From: Candidatus Woesearchaeota archaeon
GTDB taxonomy: Archaea > Nanobdellota > Nanobdellia > Woesearchaeales > JACPBV01
Assembly (NCBI GenBank): GCA_019323195.1
Contig: JAHWHQ010000035.1
Span: 1 to 53,512 of the forward strand
DNA length: 53,512 nucleotides
Reading direction: 5' to 3'
Program-made: the position numbers and the translations under genes
The notes under the pieces: model-generated
What the model was told of the DNA's origin: nothing
The model's input: only the letters and a program-made list of their open reading frames with translations
Database searches by the model: none
Shown here: positions 31,001 to 37,628 of the stretch, in pieces
Numbering within the stretch: position 1 is the stretch's first letter
How the letters are laid out: every line of letters starts with the position of its first letter

Positions 31001-32144
31001 CCCCGCTTTCAAGAGAACTGTCATTCTCAGGGCTTATTACATCAAGGTTTATCGTTGAGGTGTTCAGGACCAGTATTACTGAGGAGAAGTGGGGTATGAA
31101 GACCACTACTTTTTCTCCTTCCTCGATGTAGCAGCTTTCTTTTTCATCGCTGCACATCTTTATCGGTGAGCACTGGTATAGGTCATTGCAGTACATGACA
31201 CCGCTGTAGGCTGCGTCTTTGATGTCAAACTCCACAATGCCGTCATAGCTTTCTTCATCTATTATGCCATCCATGCCCTTAAGTGAGATGGACTTTTTCG
31301 GGATAAGGCGCATGTCTTTTATGCGCCTGCTAGCTACATTGTCTTCTGCATCTAATGATACCTTTTCAAGGTTCTGCCAGTTCAGGTTTTCTTCTTTGAA
31401 ATTGTTTATGGAGGCTGTTACGCCGTCGTCAGCATAAAACTTCATCTTAAGGGGCCTGTTCTTAAGGCTGCCGCCTACCTTGTTGCCTTTTGTGTCTGTA
31501 AGGTCTATTTTCTTGAGCCTGTTCTTCTCTTTTATCTTCTCGAACGAGCTTAGCGTGGCGAGGTAGCCTTTGTCTGATGTTGTGTTGCTGGATACTGCAT
31601 CGCTGAAGTAGTTGTTGTCAAGATAGACTGCATACAGGTAGTCTTTTTCGCTGTAATATATGTCAGAGTAAAGGTTGTTTATGTCCAGGCTGTAGTCAAG
31701 ATAGATGACCTGGGCATAAACCTTGTTGTTCCTGGAGGAGCCGTACTTGCTGTACTGTAGATATAACGGCTCATCCCATTCCTGCTTTTCGGGGTAGAGG
31801 TCTATGAATGAGCAGCATCTGGAGCTGCCATGGCATAGGGGGGTGGTCCTGCCATTGTCCACTGAATAGACGTCCCATCTTGTGCAGAGATTTTTTTGCT
31901 CAGCATCCCAGCTGAACCCTGTATCCTCTACAGTGAAGTCTATAGCAGCACTGTCAGATTCGATGCCGTTGTCATCGCTGTCCCAGACAGAGCCTGACTT
32001 GTATTCCAGCTCAATCGAGATTGTTTTTGACGGGTTGGATTTTGTGAATTCCACATTCGATACGAGGAGGAGGGCCAGCATGAAGGCCAGAATAAAGGCT
32101 CTTTTTTTGCTTATCAAACCCGGAAAAAACTGTTTTGCGTTCAT
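28059..32144 (-). CDS. Giant PKD-domain cell-surface protein
   Basis: 1361 residues. Signal peptide in the first ~35, then a long beta-rich ectodomain. Recognisable pieces: a conserved Cys motif GDEQGIDCGGSCPSC (about 563-577), a PKD domain (RFTASASGNTSPRSSYSWDFGDGS, about 690-735), a carboxypeptidase-regulatory-like domain (VKNESGQAIENADVEFDYV, about 757-815), another Ig-like domain, then a helical stalk (about 960-1050), one transmembrane helix (IEVIIIIILALTYIGFSGG, about 1207-1225) and a ~130-residue cytoplasmic helical tail. A surface receptor or adhesin with an inner signalling tail is likely. Its start overlaps the upstream RHH stop by 4 bases (ATGA). Confidence 0.85.
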   Translation of the reverse strand: MNAKQFFPGLISKKRAFILAFMLALLLVSNVEFTKSNPSKTISIELEYKSGSVWDSDDNGIESDSAAIDFTVEDTGFSWDAEQKNLCTRWDVYSVDNGRTTPLCHGSSRCCSFIDLYPEKQEWDEPLYLQYSKYGSSRNNKVYAQVIYLDYSLDINNLYSDIYYSEKDYLYAVYLDNNYFSDAVSSNTTSDKGYLATLSSFEKIKEKNRLKKIDLTDTKGNKVGGSLKNRPLKMKFYADDGVTASINNFKEENLNWQNLEKVSLDAEDNVASRRIKDMRLIPKKSISLKGMDGIIDEESYDGIVEFDIKDAAYSGVMYCNDLYQCSPIKMCSDEKESCYIEEGEKVVVFIPHFSSVILVLNTSTINLDVISPENDSSLESGEDVYLNFTTNITVSAGYLFDDRYAEPSVEGNSFSSKLNGSLEYGVIKNGLHNITIYLMDNSSNITNHIHYFTVNDSTAPGINATAGGMQLSPGPVSGINGTSGAVEITISSDEYSSISHSINNEDPTTLSLGWEKASTFSIEVETGLNNLTINISDMQGNYRIISYSINFTFLPSCSDGIKNGDEQGIDCGGSCPSCIGFNISTDKTHYELGEDVSITVISRANSMVNLTVLLEGSIVESDFITPYSPGLMIWVIKALQNINSPGNYTIDAVMHYMSHSENKSIFFYVNDTSGNPLILSISSNATAIDRGETIRFTASASGNTSPRSSYSWDFGDGSSSSASGPSHTYSSNGTYTANLTIAWEEWKRSAASAITVREVFNVTIIVKNESGQAIENADVEFDYVKKNTSSEGKASFEVNKGSRKLIVEKDGYSSFSNTTDIKSSATIGVKLPIYELDNEDPVIELFGPENDAAITQGSAVITYKVFDRSSVNCTLYANMGDSWWVEQGHKENIASGSENSFTIENLENRDYQWKVECVDRFGNSRISETKRFHVNITVVTEEDISIDNAIKIIDSSLSDLNYLDKKEKDAAAALGLEKHLEKSKKELQMAKRDLHNIIWRRLNQSGEEELRNSIYDRIRGIKSRTIKAIRVAESKEFIDYPGKEDITNISFTFLEFMKKKYKNKEMESYAAYNQELQKLVKITTKTSYIEAEYISGDKGDITLIEKDIMAEDDLKDTALIEWIPKSIAPNTSHINAQFEYATILEDPIIKLDMPAEKYSYYIRKKIDMDKAREIKSILVSDDLTKRNPVIGFAVLGDLPLRIIQPNNARLVIEVIIIIILALTYIGFSGGFKKIRLLVKGRGSMKHIKEINRHLEEGLAHLQNSEYEKAKAAYRSINEFFRQLPKEIKKEVYEKVTLLSNKLDVFHINKLIDKANFSLENNQRKEASLIYRQVSHIYKKIPQEFKSGVVQRCNELHRKIAA

Positions 32145-32425
32145 CTGGATACGGCCTCTTTTTTTATCTCTTTCTTTATGCTTTCAAGCTCGCTGATTAT
32201 CTCCAGCTTTACGAGCTTTTCACTCCTTTTCCTGAGCTCTTCTTTTATGTCCTGCTTCAGTTTCCTGAGCTCCTCCAGTTCAGGGTTCCTGGAGCTTAGC
32301 CAGCGGTCCCTTACGATGCTCCTTATCTCCTCGCTTATGTCCATGTAATGGTCCTTTTCAGCTGACCTTTTCAGCTCTGATAAAAGTGATCCAGGAAGCC
32401 TTACAGAGACCATTACCTCATCCAT
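32141..32425 (-). CDS. Ribbon-helix-helix regulator 2 with coiled-coil tail
   Basis: 94 residues from ATG at 32425; the open frame runs further upstream but that part overlaps the first RHH gene in another frame. Residues 1-40 are RHH: EVMVSVRLPGSLLSELKRSAEKDHYMDISEEIRSIVRDRW. The tail (ELEELRKLKQDIKEELRKRSEKLVKLEIISELESIKKEI) is a coiled coil, likely for oligomerisation or contact with a partner. The start overlaps the stop of RHH 1 (ATGGATGA) and its stop overlaps the start of the PKD gene (ATGA), so the three are translationally coupled. Confidence 0.8.
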   Translation of the reverse strand: MDEVMVSVRLPGSLLSELKRSAEKDHYMDISEEIRSIVRDRWLSSRNPELEELRKLKQDIKEELRKRSEKLVKLEIISELESIKKEIKKEAVSR

Positions 32426-32588
32426 CCTGCACCTCTTTCTCCCTTGCTGCGAGGTATTTCCTGCTGTAATCGCGGATAGCCTCTGACCTGCTCTTGTAAA
32501 TCCCGCGCTCAATCAGGGAATCCAGCCATAGAACTATCTCTTTAGGAAGCCTTACGTTTAATGTTTGGATCTCTATTGTATTTGTCAT
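32418..32588 (-). CDS. Ribbon-helix-helix regulator 1
   Basis: 56 residues. The pattern IEIQTLNVRLPKEIVLWLDSLIERGIYKSRSEAIRDYSRKYLAAREKEVQDG is a complete CopG-type ribbon-helix-helix (strand NVRLP, helix VLWLDSLIERG, helix SRSEAIRDYSRKYL). It is the first gene of the RHH-RHH-PKD-HerA series. Its start codon lies inside a 29-base sequence repeated 100 bases upstream, a likely operator. Probable role: autorepressor of the operon. Confidence 0.8.
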   Translation of the reverse strand: MTNTIEIQTLNVRLPKEIVLWLDSLIERGIYKSRSEAIRDYSRKYLAAREKEVQDG

Positions 32589-32725
32589 GTAATCTTATTG
32601 TATTCTTTCTGTATTCATTTCTCTTTTATATGTTTTTTCTTATGTTGCTTTTATATTGATTATTTTATGTTTTTATTGTATTTATCACGTAATTTTATTG
32701 TAAGATTTATTCTTGTATTTAAAGC
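32574..32725 (-). promoter_or_regulatory. Duplicated promoter/operator of the RHH-PKD-HerA operon
   Basis: A 29-base sequence at 32574-32602 recurs at 32674-32702 with three differences, exactly 100 bases apart; both contain TATTGTATTT and TTATTGTA. Each is preceded (minus strand) by a TATA-like box: CATATAAAAG (32623-32632) and GCTTTAAATAC (32715-32725). So there appear to be two promoters, each with an operator over its start site. The upstream copy also begins a seven-codon frame resembling the N-terminus of RHH 1 (MINTIKT), hinting at duplication of the gene's start. Confidence 0.55.
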
Positions 32726-32824
32726 TTTCGGAAAAATGCCTTGTGCTATTTTGCTGGATTTAACTTTCCTAACTCCAAAGTGATATAATAAATATTAAAT
32801 ACTATAGAATGAAATGCTGTCCTG

Positions 32825-34615
32825 ATGGAAGAACAGATCAAGCCAAAAGCGGACTTTTTGTTCGAAGCAAGCTGGGAGGTGTGCAATAAGGTCGGGGGAA
32901 TAAATACCCTGCTTAAGTCAAAGGCTGCAAGGATTGTGGAGAATTATACTAATGAGAATTACTGCATGATAGGGCCCTATTTCCATAATATGGCCAGCGA
33001 GTTTGAGGAGATGGTGCCAAAGCCGAGGATAAGGAAGGCTTTTGATGAGCTGAAGAAAGACGGGGTGCACTGCCATTACGGAAGATGGCTTATCAAGGGA
33101 GAGCCGTTTACCATCCTTATCGATTTTCCAAGGAACCATGAGACGATCAACTGGCTTAAGAAGGAGATGTGGGAGCATTATAAGATAGATGCGCTAAGGG
33201 CAGCTTATGACTATGACGAGCCTATGCTCTGGGGGTATTATGCAGGGCGCCTTATAGAGCTGCTTATCGACCCTAACAAGAAGACAGTCGCGCATTTCCA
33301 TGAATGGCTGAGCGGGTCTGCACTTCTTTACCTTAAGAGGAATAATGTGAAGGCTGCAACTGTCTTCACTACAAACGCCACTATACTGGGGAGGACACTG
33401 GCGTCGAACAATGTTGATTTCTATTCCATCTGGGAAAAGATAGACAGGCGTGCAGAGATGTACAAGCACTGGATCGAGGCTAAGCATCTTATGGAGGAGG
33501 CAGCAGCAAAGAATGCAGATGTCTTTACTACGGTTAGCGAGATTACAGGGATGGAGTCAGAGCATTTTCTCGGCAGGAAGCCGGACATACTGCTGCTGAA
33601 CGGCCTTGACATGGAGAAGTTCCATACCTTTGAGGGGGCATCTATCGAGCACAGGAAGAAAAGGGAGAAGATAAAGGAATTCCTGCTGTACTACTTTTTT
33701 CCCTATTATTCATTCAACCTGGATGATATACTGTTCTATTTTATCGTAGGAAGGTACGAGTTCAAGGATAAGGGGATTGATGTCTTTATCTCTGCACTGG
33801 GAAAGCTGAACGAGAGGATGAAGAAGGAGAAGGAGAAAAAGACGATAGTTGCCTTTGTGTGGATCCCTGCCAATGTGAGGGGGATAAAGCCTGAAATCAT
33901 CGAGAACAGGACGTTCTTCAAGGACATAAAGGATCTTATGGATGATGAGATAAATGAGATAAAGCAGAGGCTTACATCCCTGATAGTCTCCAGGAGCAGG
34001 ATAAGGGACGAGTCGCTGTTTGATGAGGACAGGCTTATGGAGCTGAAGAAGAAGGTGGCAAGGCTGAAGAGGAAGGGTAATGTTCCGATGGCAACGCATG
34101 AGCTCTATGAGGATAATGACCCTACACTGCAGAGGATGAGGGAGGCAGGGCTTAATAATTTAAAGGATGACCCTGTCAAGGTGATCTTCTATCCTGTCTA
34201 CCTGAGCGGGGCTGACGGCTTATTGGATCTAAGCTATTACGAGGCAATGGCAGGATGCCATCTCGGGGTGTTCCCTTCTTTTTACGAGCCGTGGGGTTAT
34301 ACGCCTTTAGAGGCAGGGGCGCTGGACGTTCCTTCTATTACTACAGACCTGGCAGGGTTCGGAAGGTATATAGAGAAACTGCCCAGGTCAAAGGAGACAG
34401 AGGGGATCTTTGTGCTCAAAAGGTTCGGGAAGAAGGATAATGAGGTTATAGGGCAGCTTACCAACGTGATGTATGATTTCAGCATGCTTTCCAGGCAGGA
34501 CAGGATAGCGAACAAGATGGAGGCAAGAAGGCTGGCTTCCACTGCTGACTGGAAGTTCTTTATCACCAACTACATAAAGGCGCATAACCTTGCTGTCAAG
34601 AAGGTTTTTGGGTAG
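32825..34615 (+). CDS. Glycogen synthase, eukaryote-like GT3 family
   Basis: 596 residues. GT3 hallmarks: FEASWEVCNKVGGINTLL near the N-terminus (the ADP/UDP-glucose and acceptor-binding KxGG loop in its V-GG form), HFHEWLSGSALLYLKR, FTTNATILGRTLASNN, the phosphorylase-like VGRYEFKDKGIDVFI, and the donor-site GVFPSFYEPWGYTPLEAGALDVPSITTDLAGFG. These match the eukaryotic/archaeal GYS type rather than the bacterial GlgA type. It extends glycogen chains from a nucleotide-glucose. The debranching enzyme lies 5 kb downstream on the same strand, so the cell probably stores polyglucose. Confidence 0.9.
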   Translation: MEEQIKPKADFLFEASWEVCNKVGGINTLLKSKAARIVENYTNENYCMIGPYFHNMASEFEEMVPKPRIRKAFDELKKDGVHCHYGRWLIKGEPFTILIDFPRNHETINWLKKEMWEHYKIDALRAAYDYDEPMLWGYYAGRLIELLIDPNKKTVAHFHEWLSGSALLYLKRNNVKAATVFTTNATILGRTLASNNVDFYSIWEKIDRRAEMYKHWIEAKHLMEEAAAKNADVFTTVSEITGMESEHFLGRKPDILLLNGLDMEKFHTFEGASIEHRKKREKIKEFLLYYFFPYYSFNLDDILFYFIVGRYEFKDKGIDVFISALGKLNERMKKEKEKKTIVAFVWIPANVRGIKPEIIENRTFFKDIKDLMDDEINEIKQRLTSLIVSRSRIRDESLFDEDRLMELKKKVARLKRKGNVPMATHELYEDNDPTLQRMREAGLNNLKDDPVKVIFYPVYLSGADGLLDLSYYEAMAGCHLGVFPSFYEPWGYTPLEAGALDVPSITTDLAGFGRYIEKLPRSKETEGIFVLKRFGKKDNEVIGQLTNVMYDFSMLSRQDRIANKMEARRLASTADWKFFITNYIKAHNLAVKKVFG

Positions 34616-34728
34616 GGAGTGAAGGGACGGATAGGGTGCTTCTTAGGTGTTTAATTTTAAAAAAGGAAAAATATTTATATAAGTTTATATATCTTATTAT
34701 ATAAATATATATAAGTGGGTTAGTTAAA

Positions 34729-34992
34729 ATGCAAAAATTAGAGGTTATCCATTATCCAAACCTGAAGACAGTATTAATGGTAGAGGAGGTTATAAAAAAA
34801 GCCAATAATCTCATGACACGGGAGCAACTAAAGAAGAAGCTTCCTGTAAAGATAATGCACCAGACATTAAATGTTATATTGAGATACCTGGAAGACAGCG
34901 GTAAAATACTTGATGGAAGAAAGGGCATATTATGGATATATAATCCCAGCCCAAAGTTGGATAAGGCAATAGAAGAAGGTGTTGAGCTATAA
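34729..34992 (+). CDS. Winged-helix antitoxin of a RelE/ParE-type pair
   Basis: 87 residues. The helices VEEVIKKANNLMTREQLKKKLPVKIMHQTLNVILRYLEDSGKILDGRKGILWIYNPS form a winged helix with the wing KGILWIYNPS. The gene overlaps the next by three bases (TAATG), the common layout of toxin-antitoxin pairs. The promoter region (34670-34712) is a cluster of ATATAA/TTATAT boxes, a plausible operator. It probably represses its own operon and neutralises the neighbouring toxin. Confidence 0.75.
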   Translation: MQKLEVIHYPNLKTVLMVEEVIKKANNLMTREQLKKKLPVKIMHQTLNVILRYLEDSGKILDGRKGILWIYNPSPKLDKAIEEGVEL

Positions 34993-35369
34993 TGTTTAAG
35001 GGAAAACCTACAAAAGTGATTATCACAGGAAGAGCCAGGGAAGAGTTTGATGACCTAAATGAGGTAGTGGGAGAAGAAATTGCCAAAGGCATTACAAGCA
35101 GCGACCATCAGACATTGCTAAACTCAATAAAGCAGAAGATTGATTTGCTTAAGGTAAATCCTGAGTACGGCATACATATACCTAAAGACAGGGTTCCAAA
35201 AGAATATGTGAGGGATTATGATGTTGGCAATCTCTGGAAGATCAATTTATCCGGAGCCTGGAGGATGATCTATACTATAAGGGGGAGTGAAGTGGAGATA
35301 ATTTCTTTAGTGCTCGATATTATGAATCATAGGGATTATGAGGAAAGATTTAGGTATAAGGGAGGGTAA
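34992..35369 (+). CDS. RelE/ParE-superfamily toxin
   Basis: 125 residues. The core KVIITGRAREEFDDLNEVVGEEIAKGI (helical hairpin) followed by NPEYGIHIPKDRVPKEYVRDYDVGNLWKINLSGAWRMIYTIRGSEVEIISLVLDIMNHRDYEERF is the RelE fold; WKINLSGAWRMIYTI is the family's characteristic strand pair and the final H-R-D-Y-E-E-R-F replaces the catalytic tail. Translated from an ATG overlapping the antitoxin stop. Its target (mRNA or gyrase) cannot be decided from sequence. Confidence 0.8.
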   Translation: MFKGKPTKVIITGRAREEFDDLNEVVGEEIAKGITSSDHQTLLNSIKQKIDLLKVNPEYGIHIPKDRVPKEYVRDYDVGNLWKINLSGAWRMIYTIRGSEVEIISLVLDIMNHRDYEERFRYKGG

Positions 35370-35371
35370 AA

Positions 35372-36445
35372 ATGAAATCAATAGGCCATGCATGGGTTGC
35401 TTTGATGGCCCTGGAGAGGCTGAAGGCCCCTAAGAAAGATGGGTATATAGGCAGGAATTTCAGGTCGTTTTTTCTCGGCAGTAGCTTTAACCCCTATTAC
35501 AAGGAACAGGCAGAGAGGTTTGTGCAGTTCTTTGACAAGCATAAGGATGCTTTTGTGCAGGGGGCATGGTTTCCTGACAGTGTTATTGCAGATAACCTTA
35601 CAGGAGGGCATACGTTTAAGCTAAGCAGGCCTTCAAATGAGGAAGAGGAGAAAGAGGCGAAGGTGATAGAGAATACCACGCCAGGGCATCTGAGCTGCAG
35701 GAGGCAGTTTGTCGACATCTCAAGGCTTAAGGAGAAGGTCTGTGCAAAGGACAAGTACACGCTTCCTGACAGGTGCGAGGCTTTAAGCCATGCTATAAGG
35801 GACATGATCCTTATACAGAGGCATGAGCCTAAGGGGTCAGACATCATGTTCAATGACGACCAGATAACGCTTTATTTCCTCATGCTGTCGCATTACCTTG
35901 CAGACGCCCATGTTCCTGTGCATTGCGATACAAGGGATTTTTACACGCCGCCAAAGATACACCCTGATATGGAGGGATGCTGGGATGATGAGATAAAGAG
36001 GAATTATCTGTTTGACACTAAAAGGAAGGTCTTTGACTATGGCCTTGACGGCGCTCCGGAGCTTTACCATGATAAGGAAGAGGGGTTTAAGTCGTCTTTT
36101 CTTTATGAGGTCTTGGATGTGCTTAGCAAGAGGGGATGGAACCCTGCTGGCAGCAGATCTAAGTTTCTGGGGAAGGGCAATAAGAAGGTCTATGACTATG
36201 TCAAGGCGGTATGCTTTGATTCCTATCTTGTCTCAACATGGTTCATCCCTGAGCTTAGCAAGGCGGAGTATAAGAAGATAAGGATCCTGAAGGATGAGGA
36301 ATATAAGGAGAAGTTAAGGCGGATGAGCGTCCATGTGCTGGCTGATGCGATCGATTCTATCGCCATGGTATGGCTCCTGACATGGGACAGCTATAACAAG
36401 CTTAAGGAGGAGGCGGACAAGAGGAGGAAGGAGATTAAAGGTTGA
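35372..36445 (+). CDS. Zinc-dependent phospholipase C/P1-nuclease-like protein
   Basis: 357 residues. The helical zinc-site pattern of the PLC/P1-nuclease superfamily is visible: SIGHAWVALMALERL at the N-terminus (Trp/His ligands), VQGAWFPDSVIAD (Asp ligand), YFLMLSHYLADAHVPVHCDTRDF (His and Asp ligands), and HVLADAIDSIAMVWLLTWDSYNKL (His and Asp ligands near the C-terminus). No signal peptide is seen, so it may act inside the cell or use another export route. It could hydrolyse phospholipids or single-stranded nucleic acid; the sequence does not decide. It follows the toxin gene by 2 bases. Confidence 0.75.
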   Translation: MKSIGHAWVALMALERLKAPKKDGYIGRNFRSFFLGSSFNPYYKEQAERFVQFFDKHKDAFVQGAWFPDSVIADNLTGGHTFKLSRPSNEEEEKEAKVIENTTPGHLSCRRQFVDISRLKEKVCAKDKYTLPDRCEALSHAIRDMILIQRHEPKGSDIMFNDDQITLYFLMLSHYLADAHVPVHCDTRDFYTPPKIHPDMEGCWDDEIKRNYLFDTKRKVFDYGLDGAPELYHDKEEGFKSSFLYEVLDVLSKRGWNPAGSRSKFLGKGNKKVYDYVKAVCFDSYLVSTWFIPELSKAEYKKIRILKDEEYKEKLRRMSVHVLADAIDSIAMVWLLTWDSYNKLKEEADKRRKEIKG

Positions 36446-36490
36446 TAGGAATAACATTTAAATATTTGAAGTTAGGAGGATATTAGGATA

Positions 36491-37519
36491 ATGGATTTTA
36501 AGAGGATCTGCACCGTGTTTGGGCTTTGTGTTGCAGTTGTGTTAGTTGTCCTGGTAGTGATGGACAAGCACGGGTTTGCCTCCCTTTTTCTGCTTTTTGT
36601 GTTGACTGTTATCTTACTGCTGATAGGATCCGGAAATAAGATAACTACGCTGGTCCTGGATATATTAAATGGCAAGATAGAGATAAAGGCAGAAGATGCA
36701 GATGTCCAGGATATACATGATAAGGCTGAGAAGGAGATAAGTGAGGATAATGAGTTGTCTTCCGGAATGGCGAGAAGCGGGAAGGACAGGAGGAAAATAC
36801 CTTCTGGAACCAGACAGGTAGCTGCTGTAAGGAAGAGGATGAAGAAAGGGGCGTTAAGGTTTTTTATGGAGCAGGATAAGGACAGGCTTATCTCTTATTT
36901 AATAAATATCGAGAATGCTGTAATAGGCAGGATGGAGAGGCTGTATTCCAGCCCTTTCAGGAAGAAGCTGCTTATCAGCCTGGGCAGCAATAAAAGAATA
37001 TTCTTAGATGCTATTACAGGGTTTGACAATAAGGAGATACTTTTTGAGGTCAAGACCTTAAGGAGCAGGATAGGGGCAGACAGGTTTAAGAGGATTATAG
37101 GAACTTTTGTGAGGAAGGTGGAATCTTATGCTGAGATGAACTCTTCCAAGGATATCTTTGGAAGGCTGGTGGTGGTTCTTGATTACTGTGTTTTTGATGC
37201 TGGATATAGGGAGTATCTTAAGGGGGTGTTTGCTAAATACGCAAAGGGCCAAAGGTATGAGCTGGTATTTGAGGATATGGAGGATTATGCTGAATCTATA
37301 ACAGTGGCTGCAGATGATGCGGAATCATGGAGCATCAGGGGGTTTGCGCTTGGCAGGAACGGGAACTACAAGGATGCGATAAAGGCTTATGATAAGGCTA
37401 TAAGGATCAACCCTAAATATCCTGCAGCATGGCAGAATAAAGGAAAAGCTCTTGATAAGTTAGGCAGGCATAAGGAAGCGAAAGAGGCGTTTGGGAAAGC
37501 GCGGAAGCTTGCTGGCTAG
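36491..37519 (+). CDS. Two-helix membrane protein with C-terminal TPR
   Basis: 342 residues. Two N-terminal transmembrane helices (VFGLCVAVVLVVLVVM; ASLFLLFVLTVILLLIGS) are followed by a basic, charged linker and a globular part (residues ~130-270: KKGALRFFMEQDKDRLISYLIN to VFEDMEDYAESITV). The end holds a tetratricopeptide hairpin: AESWSIRGFALGRNGNYKDAIKAYDKAIRINPKYPAAWQNKGKALDKLGRHKEAKEAFGKARKL. The TPR should bind a partner in the cytoplasm. No enzyme motif. Confidence 0.75.
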   Translation: MDFKRICTVFGLCVAVVLVVLVVMDKHGFASLFLLFVLTVILLLIGSGNKITTLVLDILNGKIEIKAEDADVQDIHDKAEKEISEDNELSSGMARSGKDRRKIPSGTRQVAAVRKRMKKGALRFFMEQDKDRLISYLINIENAVIGRMERLYSSPFRKKLLISLGSNKRIFLDAITGFDNKEILFEVKTLRSRIGADRFKRIIGTFVRKVESYAEMNSSKDIFGRLVVVLDYCVFDAGYREYLKGVFAKYAKGQRYELVFEDMEDYAESITVAADDAESWSIRGFALGRNGNYKDAIKAYDKAIRINPKYPAAWQNKGKALDKLGRHKEAKEAFGKARKLAG

Positions 37520-37628
37520 GGCATGATTCTTTGGTTTTTTTAGTAATCATCAAGTGATTAAAAAGACCCTGGAAAACAATAAGGTTTTTAAATGGATTCG
37601 GGTTTTCATAGGGAAATAAGGTGAGTTT

